A DNA stretch of 64,000 nt from Plumapathes pennacea (lineage: Eukaryota > Cnidaria > Anthozoa > Antipatharia > Myriopathidae). Position 1 is the stretch's first letter. The number at the start of each line of letters is the position of its first letter. A model generated the notes under the pieces. It worked only from the letters and a program-made list of their open reading frames with translations. It did not search any database and had not been told where the DNA came from. The stretch covers positions 3,727,501-3,791,500 of the forward strand of contig OZ038462.1 in the NCBI GenBank assembly GCA_964036295.1, written 5' to 3'. A program made the translations under genes and the position numbers. This document shows, one piece after another, positions 54,197 through 64,000 of this stretch.

Positions 54197-55741
54197 ATGG
54201 AAGTCATTTTCAGCACCGCAATTGGACTAATCGTCGATATTGCCCGTCATGAAGTTGCCGGAGATCTAAGGAACGGCGACGTGACGAGTCAGCGCTTTGC
54301 TACATTGATTGAGAACAAAATCACGAGTATCCAAGACGCTTTGAAAGCACAGTCACAATCGATTCTTTTTGCCAGCTCCAACTTTCTCAAAAAAGGAATC
54401 CTTGAGCTGCACAAAGTGTTACAGATTCCCCTTAACGACAGAACCAACGACGAAAACGGCGAGACAGCGAGCTCTATACCGAACTTACTTCAGGATTTTA
54501 AACAGGTACAGTTCTGATCCTGAGATAATCTTTGTTTTGCTACATTTTAAAAACCACGAAATTTAGAGCTCTGACCGAACGGATGCAACATATTATCAGT
54601 GCAACATTCATGTTGCATCCTTTTGGCCACCCTCTTGCAAACTGTTTGGATGAAGTTTGATTTTCGTCAAACTTTCCGCGTGCGACACTAGCAACATGTA
54701 TTTGTTGTATTTTCTAATGTGGACCGGGCCGTTTTATTTTGGATAGTTATGGTTACCAAGTCGGTACAGTTGACTTCTGTCAATGCATAAATAACACTTC
54801 GGTCTTTCCGCTGTTTCTTTTTGTGACTGAGAAAAAATCTGGGACTAACATTCTATACACTTTGTCGATCAAACGTAACTGAGCGCGTACTTTTATTCTA
54901 TATACAGCTGACAGATGTGGACGCTGAGTTGCTTTCAAGTGCCAAACAGTGGTTCAGGCAAGCAATAATCGATGCATCAAAGGCATTTTATGATAGTCAC
55001 CTTTCACCAACCGATCACATCCTTGCCATAAAGATTGAACTTGTGGCTACAATGCTGGAACGCGTGGACAGACCCCTTGATGCCTTAGATGAGTGTAAAA
55101 GGTGTCTTGAAAAGCTTTACAGAATTAAAACAATTCAGAATAACTTTGATGTTCAGCTTGGAGGGAATCCATTGAATAGAAGACTTCAGAGGAAAGAACG
55201 CGAAGCTATCGTTGTTGCTGTTTGCAAAGTGAATCATGCCCTCTACCATTTCATGAAAAGCACCACTGGCGACGATCAGCGAACAATACTTCTTCCGTGC
55301 ATGGGCAACAAGGTTGATGTTTTGCGTGATCCAAGAATTATTAAGATCCTGGCCAGGCTTGGTGTGACGGGGTTTGATTGTTGTTACCAGTATCCGCATA
55401 CATGGAAAGGAGACTCGACGGACAACGCAATGAAACCGCCCATTGTCGTCAAACCGACCAACGTCGTCCAACCGCCCAACGTCGTCCAACCGACCAACGT
55501 CGTCAAACCGACTAACGTCGTCCAACCGACCAACGTCGTCAAACCGACCAACGTCGTCCAACCGACCAACGTCGTCCAACCGACCAACGCCGTCCAACAG
55601 CCCGTCGTCAAACCGCCCAAGGTTGATCCCGATGTCGTCAAACCGTCCAATAACCCGTGGATTTTACCAATAACAGTACTAATGGTAGTAGCAGCCACAT
55701 TTACCCTTACATCGAGCTATATAATTGGACTACATAATTGA
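54197..55741 (+). CDS. P6: paralogue with intron, hexapeptide-repeat linker and C-terminal membrane anchor
   Basis: Exons 54197-54505 and 54908-55741 join in phase to 380 residues (donor CAG|gtacag, acceptor tacag|CTG). Exon 1 is the N-domain (MEVIFSTAIGLIVDIARH, LRNGDVTSQRFATLIENK, KKGILELHKVL). Exon 2 starts the central domain (DHILAIKIELVATMLERV, CKRCLEKLYRI, KVDVLRDPRIIKIL). After it, a tandem 18-bp repeat encodes hexapeptides of the type VVQPTN/VVKPTN for about 60 residues. The protein ends with a hydrophobic segment, WILPITVLMVVAATFTL, about 20-25 residues before the C-terminus. With no signal peptide, this predicts a tail-anchored or membrane-tethered protein. The DPR in place of DER in the signature is a noted change. 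Function unknown. Confidence 0.82.
55443..55615. repeat. 18-bp coding minisatellite in P6
   Basis: Nearly identical units CGTCGTCCAACCGACCAA repeated about nine times in frame, varying between CAA (Gln) and AAA (Lys) at one codon. The minus-strand frame across it is a shadow. Confidence 0.9.
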
Positions 55742-56702
55742 CTTTGAGAGAGAAAGATATTAAAATTCAAAAGCTTTCTCCCACCTTGCCGTTTATTTCA
55801 TTGTTGTATCACTAATTTCTTAAACAGTGGTTTTGCGGCTTATAGAGTGTTTAAGCAAAATATCTGAGAAATGTCCATAACAGTTCAAAGTGAAAAGATC
55901 AATATTGTTCACATTCCTGAGTTTAATTTGAACCCTTTTGTATAGTCCAACGGAGACTTCATTATCGTTATGCCGGAGACGTGTGTTTTTATTGAAGTCC
56001 GTATCCTGAAAAATATACAAATAATGCGGGTAAGTTTTTCTTTTATATAATAGTTTTTTTTTTTGCTTAGTCCTTAACACATTAAAAATAACTTTTAATA
56101 CGAGTCTTTGAGTCAAATTACCATTAATTCTCTGATATGTGTTTGGCAGGCTTGCGTACGTGGCGCTTGTTTTTCCTGTTTGTCTCAGCACAGTATGATT
56201 GAAAGTCATTTTCTTTTCTATTACTCGCTTGTTTACATCCAAACGATTTCTTTGTTTGATTGGCATTTTGTCAATTTCTTATTTTGAGCTTGCTATTGCA
56301 TAAAAACGTTCCTGTGAAACTTACTCAGTTTTTCTCACGGAAGAAAGCAGTTGGTTATCGATTTAATTTTAACTGACTTTTGCCGTCCCGGTACAGTGCA
56401 GTCAGTTAATAATAAATCTTCAATTTTTCGACTGCACACTTTTATCTTTGCCGTGTGGACGCCTTTTGTGGTGCATACTCGGCTTCTCTTTCATGTCCAA
56501 GTATGAGACGGTTCATTAACCAAAAGGTAAGTGGCTGAGCTGTTTTCCCGTTTGCTTATCATTGGATAGGAGGAATTCAAATTAATTCAATCACAAACCA
56601 GTATCTAAATTGTAAAGACATTGCTAAGAGCGCCGTTTGCTGTCGGAGGAGCAATATCATTTTTGGTCGCTTTGAGGGCTGTTCGTCATTACTACAAGGG
56701 AC
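55742..56702. other. intergenic between P6 and P7
   Basis: No gene seen. Contains the P6 3' flank and the P7 promoter side. The 56560-56640 stretch (attcaaattaattcaatcac) is weakly similar to flanks of P5 and P8. Confidence 0.45.
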
Positions 56703-57770
56703 ATGACGATGTCTTCATCTCTCGCAAGCATACTCACCACAATTATTGAATTATTGGTAGATCAATCGGCCCTTGCTGAAACGGCTGAAAAGTGTGACGT
56801 AGCGGATCGGAAGTTCCGCGACATGATCGTGAGCGAGATCAGTAATATCAAGGATACGACTCTGGAAAACAAAGATACAGGGCTTTTAGTTAGCACCGAC
56901 TGTTTTGAAAGAGGAATCGTGGATCTAAACTTGGTATTTAAGAAGATATTCCATGGCACCAGAGCTGCACAAGCTGGTGAACACGAAGAGGACACTCAGA
57001 ACATACAAACAGCTAGCTCTCCCGGTACCGCCAGAGGAATCAACGAATTCATTCGACTGACTCATCAGCATCCGTCCGCCAACCAGTCACTTGTAGACTC
57101 TAAAGAATGGTTTGAAGCTGCCCGATTAGAAGCACAGACGACATTTCACAACGAGGACCTCACGACATTTGATCGCATATTTGCCCTGAAAATTCAACTC
57201 GTGGCAACAATACTAGAACACTTAGACACACCCGATAATGCTTTGGACGGATGCAAGCGGTGTCTTGAAGAACTACACGGCATGAAAGCAATTCAAAGAA
57301 GTTTTGAACTTCAACTCGCAAGCCGAGAGGTCGAAGCAGAGGACACCGAGGACTCCGAAGAGGAGGACACCGATTACGAAGCCTTTATTGGTGATGTCTA
57401 CCAAATGCATACTGCCGTGCACCGCGTCATGAAAGTTATCTATGGCATCAAAAAAGACCCCATAGATTTACCGCATCTTCAACTTAAAACAGGCGAGAGT
57501 GTGGATATTTTGAGGGATGAAAGAGTGCCGGCTTGGGTTGCGCAAAATCCGCAGGAACCACTGCATGATAATACCACCACAAACAAACAAAGAACGCCAA
57601 GGTTTGCTAAGGCGCTCACTTCGGCGTTCACTTCGGCAGGGAGCAATGTACGCAAGGGAGGGAAAGCACTCACTTCAACAGGAGGCAATGCTGTACGCAA
57701 GGCAATTGGACGGGCAGAAAAGGCAGCCGAGATGGGACGGGATAGATGGCGACAGAGATTTGGGCATTAA
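56703..57770 (+). CDS. P7: intronless paralogue with basic C-terminal tail
   Basis: 355 residues from the ATG at 56703 (a second ATG follows at 56709). The N-domain begins SSLASILTTIIELLVD and contains EKCDVADRKFRDMIVSEI and DCFERGIVDLNLVFKK. The central domain has DRIFALKIQLVATILEHL, CKRCLEELHGMKAIQRSF, an acidic insertion (VEAEDTEDSEEEDTDYEA) and VDILRDERVPAWV. The last ~70 residues are Ala/Gly/Ser/Arg-rich (FTSAGSNVRKGGKALTSTGG) and end with RDRWRQRFGH. That tail could form a basic amphipathic helix. No propeller or membrane anchor. The two ATGs make the exact start uncertain by two residues. Function unknown. Confidence 0.78.
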   Translation: MTMSSSLASILTTIIELLVDQSALAETAEKCDVADRKFRDMIVSEISNIKDTTLENKDTGLLVSTDCFERGIVDLNLVFKKIFHGTRAAQAGEHEEDTQNIQTASSPGTARGINEFIRLTHQHPSANQSLVDSKEWFEAARLEAQTTFHNEDLTTFDRIFALKIQLVATILEHLDTPDNALDGCKRCLEELHGMKAIQRSFELQLASREVEAEDTEDSEEEDTDYEAFIGDVYQMHTAVHRVMKVIYGIKKDPIDLPHLQLKTGESVDILRDERVPAWVAQNPQEPLHDNTTTNKQRTPRFAKALTSAFTSAGSNVRKGGKALTSTGGNAVRKAIGRAEKAAEMGRDRWRQRFGH

Positions 57771-60700
57771 TTTGGTTTCCTTTTTAAGTTGCATTATATG
57801 TGGTAAATACATATATGGGCCCATAATTTTGATCATTACTATGCAGTTGCAATTTTCATGTGTTATCACTTTTACCGTATTGAAATAAGTTGACTGATGA
57901 AAGGGAACTCTGACACCGCAACATGAATATATTCACGAGTTAAAATGGCCACAATGTGCAACCCCATGCAATTAATTGCAAAACCAATCAACTAGAGCTA
58001 TTTGTGCTGTTTTGGGAAAATTTAGGTGGCCATTTTTTAGATTTTTAGATTTTTAGATTTTAGATTAGGTGTCCCCAATTAGTAAAGGGTTTTTACCCTT
58101 AGCTATGTACGTTTTGTTGGTGTAGGGGAAAACGCTTTAAGGCGAGGACAAGGCCGACATTGTCGGGTCTCCATAAACAGCTGGTGAAAATAACGTCGCA
58201 GCTTTTTGTAGATGGGTACTGACAGTATATAGAATCATCAACTCGTCTTTGCATCCACATGGCGCAGCTTTGTACGATAGCTGCTCCATTTTAATTTACA
58301 ACCCAGTGCTCGGAATAAAATAGATCAGTTTAGAGTTGACATTTGTTTCGTGCTTCGTCAAATACCAAACATATAAAACGACGGCAGAGGCTAACATTTC
58401 AAGCTATCAAAAATTAAACAAGTCAATACAGTATTTTACATGGTTACGCATGCCTCCTATCTTGTTTGCACTCAGAAACGTTACTTTTAGCAACGACAGC
58501 GTCACCATCAACGCTCTCAATTTGTCAGTATTTTTTTAGTCAGTTATTTTCAAATTTTCAGTTGGTTGCAGATCTTTTCCTGCAACTCAAGGGACACACT
58601 TCTCCGAGATCACGTCCAACGGCTGAGGAAAGGAGACAAGTCGGATTAATTGTTCTAAAGAATATCCGAGCGGCACTGTTCAGTCACTCCGCATAGTTCC
58701 GGTCATAACGCACACAGTCACAAAACAAAAATTGTTTTTCCCGCTTTGCACAATGGGGTTTTCACGAGTTTTCCTTGTTTACTTCTTCACGTCCTTCCTT
58801 TTCAAAAGTCCTTTCTGCTTTCAATGACAAAACGGAAAATTGCAGTCTTTTACATCACTTGTTTGCGGTTTATTGATCTGCTGCGAAACACTTCCGGAAT
58901 TAGTAGCTTTAATTGACACTTGAGCGCCCTTTTAGTAATATTGACTACGTAGCTGTGAAACTAACGTATAACGGAACAGCTATAAGAAACAGTTGATAAA
59001 TTAGCGCAGAGATTGACTTCATTTATAGTAGTGGATGAGAAAGCCAATTGGGGTTTGACTTTTTTTTTAGTAAACTCGGAAATTTGATAGGTCTTACGAT
59101 TGCGATAATTTCAAACTTCAATCGCCGTGCAACAGTTACTCGATTGCATACAATTTAAGCAAGTTACAATTTTTATTGCCCTGTCTGCGGTGTTTTGTTT
59201 TTGCTTCAAAAACTAAAGCTGAAAACATCTTGGCGAAACACAGACGCAGTAGTAGGTCCGCATTTTTGAGATTCCACTAACGGTTCCACAAGTGCATGAA
59301 CGTATACACCCCAGATGATTGAAGTGGATTTGTATTCGTATTCTAAATGATTGAACTGTTGTATCTGTATTTTTATCACAGCTTTGCTGGGGATGCGGTT
59401 AGTCGAGAACTGAAGTACTATAATTAAACACTTGAGTGACGGGAACTATAGTAGTCAAAGTATGTCGATGAAGTTATCTGGCTCCTGCACGTGACATCTA
59501 TATGTGTATATCTCCGCAGTATTATAGTTCAAGAAAACGTGAAGTCTTAGCTTTTAATTTGCCGTCGTGAAGACTTGACGAAGCGAGAAACGAGTTTGAT
59601 GTCTGAAAGTTATGTGTTCAGCACTGGGTGTTAAATATGGTGCACAAAGCCGTGAAGGAGATTCATTTCTTGCAATGCGGTTACAGGGAACCAACCATCT
59701 GCGAAGCTACGGTTATTTTCATTTGAAGACCGAAGTTTCTGACGATTTGATTCTACAGCCCTCCCTTGAAATATTTTTCCGCTTGACAATAAAAACGGTC
59801 CGTTTGTGGTCAAGTTAATCCGCATAAGCAAGTTCACACATCCGTTTGATTATGGCCAGTCAATCAAATCATAACAATTGAGAGAGGTTTACAAAAAAAG
59901 CTTTGAAAGTTGTTGCAACAGTTCTTGTCGGCCTTTATCTGGATCTCAGGTGATGGACAAACATGAAAATTTCAATCGGTTTTCGGCTCTCAACGTGACT
60001 GTGGTCTTTAACTCTTTCGCTTATAGTTCATACAAAACACTTGTGGATTTCAAGTGGACACTATTGCAATATTGACTGAATAGTATAATCACTGTGTAAG
60101 GGAAGAATCGTGATTTCGATTTAGGAGAAGGAGAGGTTAGGAGAATATGCAGTTTGATACTACGTGCACGTTGTTAATATTGGTTCTACTGTTTGGCTGT
60201 CCCGATGTAACGAGTAAACAATCATGCGCTTCAAATGATAAGCGTTCGTGATAACATAAACGTCACTTTTAGTTCTACGAAGTGTGTGGACACTTTATAT
60301 CAGTATAAGCTCTCTCCCTGTCGCCCAAGTATAAATAAATCATGCATCGATCAAACTGACAGGGCCGAGATTTTGAGTTACGCATGATGAGCGAAGTGAT
60401 GTTGTTTTTCCCTGTTGAGTTGCTTTCCTATTGTGTAGTTCACTTCACTAAATAATTTGATGACTATAATCACATGCAATGAGTGCAAAACACTCACGGA
60501 GACTTCATTAATTATCGCCGTTGTGAAGTCGAATGGATAAGCTGTTGTGAGTCTCTGAATGCAAAATCAATTTTGTAACGTCAGCCAAGATTAATCCAAT
60601 ACTGGAATAATGCTAAATATTGACACTGGGGTTAGTAACTGCGCGCTTTCGAAATGCGCTATAGTTTTATCGTTGTCACGTGGTACCAACCTTTCGTGTG

Positions 60701-60965
60701 TTTTGCCTGGGCGTCACCCAAGGACTTAACGGTTCAATAACTAAATAGTTGGAATGAGTAACTAAGAAAATTTGGAACCCTTTGTTTCCAACGTTTACTG
60801 CCTCGGATGAATTCACATTAATTCACAATCCAATGCAAAACGTGTACTGAGACATTCGCAGGGCTGGCGCGTTTTTGCAATCGAACAGTGCGTTTACATT
60901 GCGTGGAGTGGTAGCATTTATTGGCCTTTTCGTCCGATTGCTTTACAGTATCACTAAGCTACAGA
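57771..60965. other. intergenic between P7 and P8
   Basis: No gene seen over about 3.2 kb. Bases 58855-59020, 59221-59330, 59391-59500 and 59600-59660 each have counterparts later at about 63470-63610, 62889-62960, 63079-63190 and 63297-63350, and the first also at 53250-53460. A run of tttttagat units lies at 58033-58075. The 60700-60900 part resembles the P5 flank. Confidence 0.5.
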
Positions 60966-61946
60966 ATGACGTCATTCACATATCTTGCTAGAATATACAC
61001 CACCTCTATTGGACTTTTGGTGGATGGTGCTAAAACATTAAAAGATGGTAACGCGGTAGCAGATAAGGAGACCCGCGAAATGATTGCAAGCGAGGTCCGT
61101 AACATCAAGAAACCATTGGACGACGGTGGACTCTTAATAAGCCTTGACCATCTTGAAAGAGGAATCGTAAGCCTGAACCAGGTATTCGATAAGACATTGA
61201 AAGGTCGCAAACTATTTGAAAAGACACATGTGGAAGACATTGCAGAAGACATGCTGAACACCTCTTCTCAAGGAGCCTCATTCGATAACTTGGTCGAGAA
61301 CTTTCCTCTGACTGCCAAACAGTCGCTCCGTGACTCTAAATATAGTTTTGACGAGGCTTGCAAGATAGCGACAGAAGTATTTAATGACGAGAGTCGAAAG
61401 ACGTCTGATCGGATCCTTGCTCTAAAGATTCGACTGGTGGCAATTATACTAAAACACTTGGACAGACCCGCATTTACTTCAGATGAAACCAAACTGTGTC
61501 TCGAAGAATTACACTCTATGCCAGAAGTTCGCGAGAGTTTCGAAGTTGAACTCTCAGATCCAGAAGTGACTAATAAAATGACCAATGACGAGTCAAATTC
61601 TAGGCAAAGCGAACGCGAAGCCATTTTTGTTGATGTATACGAAGTGAATAGTGTTGTCTTCCGCGCCATGCTTGTCAAAGGCGAAAAAATTGATACCATA
61701 ACTTTGCCGCTCCTTAAAACTGAAAGCGGTGTGCATGTTGATGTCTTGACGAACGAAAAAGTGGGTTATAAATTGCGAGAATTGAAAGATCAACATAATA
61801 TCGCCACAAGTGAGCAAATAACCGTAGCTTCAACTGTTTCTGAGCCGACGTCCACATGGAACTGGGTACGCAACGCAGGCAGCACAGTACTCGGTGCACT
61901 CAATAGGGCAGGGGATGTTCTGCACAATTGGGCAAGCGGCGAATGA
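60966..61946 (+). CDS. P8: intronless paralogue with amphipathic C-terminal tail
   Basis: 326 residues from the ATG at 60966 (MTSFTYLARIYTTSIGLLVD). The open frame extends upstream to a TTG at 60921, but family alignment favours the ATG. The N-domain has LKDGNAVADKETREMIASEV and LLISLDHLERGIVSLNQVF. The central domain has SDRILALKIRLVAIILKHL, CLEELHSMPEVRESF, REAIFVDVYEVNSVVF and VDVLTNEKV. The tail TWNWVRNAGSTVLGALNRAG then DVLHNWAS looks like an amphipathic helix and resembles the P7 tail. P5 is the closest relative. No propeller, signal peptide or clear membrane helix. Function unknown. Confidence 0.78.
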   Translation: MTSFTYLARIYTTSIGLLVDGAKTLKDGNAVADKETREMIASEVRNIKKPLDDGGLLISLDHLERGIVSLNQVFDKTLKGRKLFEKTHVEDIAEDMLNTSSQGASFDNLVENFPLTAKQSLRDSKYSFDEACKIATEVFNDESRKTSDRILALKIRLVAIILKHLDRPAFTSDETKLCLEELHSMPEVRESFEVELSDPEVTNKMTNDESNSRQSEREAIFVDVYEVNSVVFRAMLVKGEKIDTITLPLLKTESGVHVDVLTNEKVGYKLRELKDQHNIATSEQITVASTVSEPTSTWNWVRNAGSTVLGALNRAGDVLHNWASGE

Positions 61947-64000
61947 CTGTGTTCATTGTTTGTTTGTTTTTTTGTTTGTTTGTTTTATTTTTTTTCAAAC
62001 AATTTAGTTCAGATGTTTACTGAAATCAAGGATATTTTCTCGCCAGTTCTTCTTTGTTTTTCTTTTATACTTTTTTATAGCCTAGTTCATAGAAGGATGC
62101 CATTTGAATCAAAAGACAGTCTTCGAAAACAGTGGAAATTGAAAGAGAAGAACTGTTTTCTGAACCAATGCTGACGTGCAGAGAGTCGACCAGTTGACTT
62201 GGTATATATTCAGTCATAATATGAAACTATAATGGAAAGCTAGTACTGGGCAGAACTAGATTTTGACTGCGTCAGCGTGGAGAAAGAAACTCTCTCCGAC
62301 GAAAACGTCAGCTCAAACTTCTCAACGGCGTCCAGTTTTAACATACTGAAGGTCACAGGTCCATCAGTATTGGTGTATTCATACTTCATGTCTGCCTTGG
62401 AATATTTGTGAGTACTTGCTGTAACATGTAGTCTTCAATTGTACACATTGTGTATGTATGTAGTTTAGTACTTGCCACGGATAAAAAATACCCTCACGTT
62501 CACTTCGATTCTGGTGCTATTTTAGCAAATGTCTTTATAGAACACACTTTTGGTTGGGTTCGATATTCACTCTATTATATCCAGTCTTTAGGAATGATTT
62601 GACTGCATTCTAAGAAATTAGTTAAAATAGTTGTCTAAATATTACTTTCTTGTTCAGAGTCTCAGTGTGATCATTCAGAGAGAGCTGATGTTCTCTCACG
62701 TATAGTGCTATCTATAAGCAGTCCTTTATGTTGTTCAATATGCGCCTTGGGAGTCATGACATGCTTATGAGTTTATGAGTACGGTAATATTGCTTGCGTA
62801 AATTAAGGAAATCATGGGCGCATCAAGTGCTACTGTACTAGGACCTTAAAAAATTTAGAACTGTACTTTGAAAACGCGTTTTGGCTTCATAAGAGGCTGA
62901 AAACGTCTATTTAATGACACTGCGCAATTTCACCGCATCTTTGAGATGCCACTAATCACTCCCATAGTTTCGTATGAACGAATATCATTGAATGAAAGTA
63001 TATACTCGTATGAGCACATATAGATGAATTGGACTGATATATTTATCCCTACCGGTCAGTGCCGGCGTAGTTTAGTTCCCGAGCCGGTGGGCGTGCGATT
63101 AGAGAAAGTATTGCAATTAAACACTTGACAACGGGAAATGTATGTCGATGAAGTTATTCTGCTCCTGCAAGTAACCCCGTCTATATCTATGCAGTATACA
63201 CCACATCTACATGAAACTGTGATAACGTGAAATCCCAACCTCTGCTGTCTATGGTTTAGAATGACGTGACGAAGGAAGGAACGAATCTGAAGAGTTTAAT
63301 TATGTCTGTGTTTAGCATTGGGTGATAAATATGGTGTACAAAGTCGCGAAGGAGATTCTTGGCCCGTTGGCTATATGACTGAGTTAATTTGACGAATTTA
63401 TAGCAACTTAGCGACGAACACACATTCAGTATAAGATCCTGCGTGATTTCGCGAACATGGCTGACTCTTGCGGTTTACCGATTTACTGCACTTGTCTCTA
63501 AACGTCCGAAGTTCAATTAACATCAGTATGATCTTTTATATTGGCTGCGTAGCTGTGAAACTAAGAGAGCGCGTATGTCATCATAACATAACATATCAGC
63601 AAGATATCAGTTAGCACATTGGATCTGCAATTACTAGAGGAGAACTTAAGCCATTTGTACTATGACTCATGCTGCATTTTACGAAATTGAAATTACATTA
63701 ACTTCACAACAGAGAGGTAAATTCAACATCTATGAAATAATACAGTGCGTATATATTTGTTGCGTATAACGGGGCCAGAGCTTCAAAACAGCGCGCACCA
63801 TCTGTGCAAATTTATTTATTGCCGTCCGTGCAGAGACAAACGCTCCATGTCGCCGGCTCGAATTGTCGCTTTCGTGGTACTTTTTTGTGCCTTCATAACA
63901 GGCTGAGCGCAATTTGAACACATTCTTGAAGGATTCCGTTCTGGAGCTGCATAAAAACACATACTAAATACTACCACATATGCTATATTAAAACGATTCT
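61947..64000. other. intergenic to window end, with duplicated array flank
   Basis: No gene seen. From about 62880 to 63610 the sequence repeats, in order and diverged, pieces of 59221-59660 and 58855-59020. A further paralogue may therefore lie beyond the right edge. A (GTTT)n run is at about 61960-61985 just after P8. Confidence 0.5.

Noticed and set aside
55443-55615. Possible CRISPR or regulatory repeat
   Set aside because: An 18-bp in-frame coding minisatellite without spacers.

Overview
The window is eukaryotic nuclear DNA. Genes are split by short GT-AG introns, AT-rich intergenic DNA is full of short inverted-repeat elements, and there are long microsatellites. The best lineage clue is a minus-strand gene at 26.8-33.4 kb that encodes a secreted protein with minicollagen-type cysteine-rich domains (CX3CX3CX3CX3CC), the building block of nematocyst capsule walls. 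That makes the source a cnidarian. An anthozoan, probably a coral or sea anemone, is my inference; the species cannot be read from the sequence.

Layout. 0-1.2 kb: the 3' end of a gene with a furin-like cysteine-rich repeat. 3.7-4.6 kb: an intronless class A GPCR. 7.1-11.0 kb (minus): the complete nine-exon methylosome subunit WDR77/MEP50. 13.1-15.3 kb (minus): a small membrane protein, start codon to start codon only 55 bp from the next gene. 15.4-25.2 kb (plus): the complete 21-exon eIF2B epsilon gene (EIF2B5). 26.8-33.4 kb (minus): a nine-exon nematocyst-type protein (signal peptide, CAP, SEA, four minicollagen CRDs, basic tail). 33.9-35.0 kb (minus): a two-exon secreted acidic protein. 36.1-61.9 kb (plus): a tandem array of at least eight genes plus two decayed remnants of one gene family that I do not recognise. 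61.9-64 kb: intergenic sequence carrying duplicated flanks of that array.

The array is the most likely undescribed system. All members share an N-terminal helical domain (signature around L-K-D-G-D-V-x-D-E) and a second domain (D-R-I-L-A-L-K-I ... D-V-L-R-D-E-R-V). Their C-termini differ completely. The upstream copies (P1, P2, P3) carry an NHL-like beta-propeller, P4 an acidic tail, P6 a repeat linker plus a C-terminal transmembrane helix, and P7 and P8 amphipathic or basic tails. P4 and P6 keep a phase-0 intron between the two shared domains that the other copies lack. P2 is frameshifted. One remnant is split from its own 5' flank by a 1.9-kb foldback-like element with ~490-bp terminal inverted repeats. 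The pattern (tandem birth and death, a constant sensor or effector core, swapped tails) resembles innate-immune or cell-death families, but that function is inference.

Mobile and repetitive DNA is dense. It includes two near-identical ~345-bp elements, several MITE-like elements with perfect or near-perfect terminal inverted repeats (many inside introns), a dispersed ~170-bp repeat family, a tRNA-like SINE fragment and a (GAT)n microsatellite of about 250 bp. Splice models were built by hand from reading-frame continuity, GT/AG sites and, for WDR77 and EIF2B5, remembered family sequence. They need transcript support.
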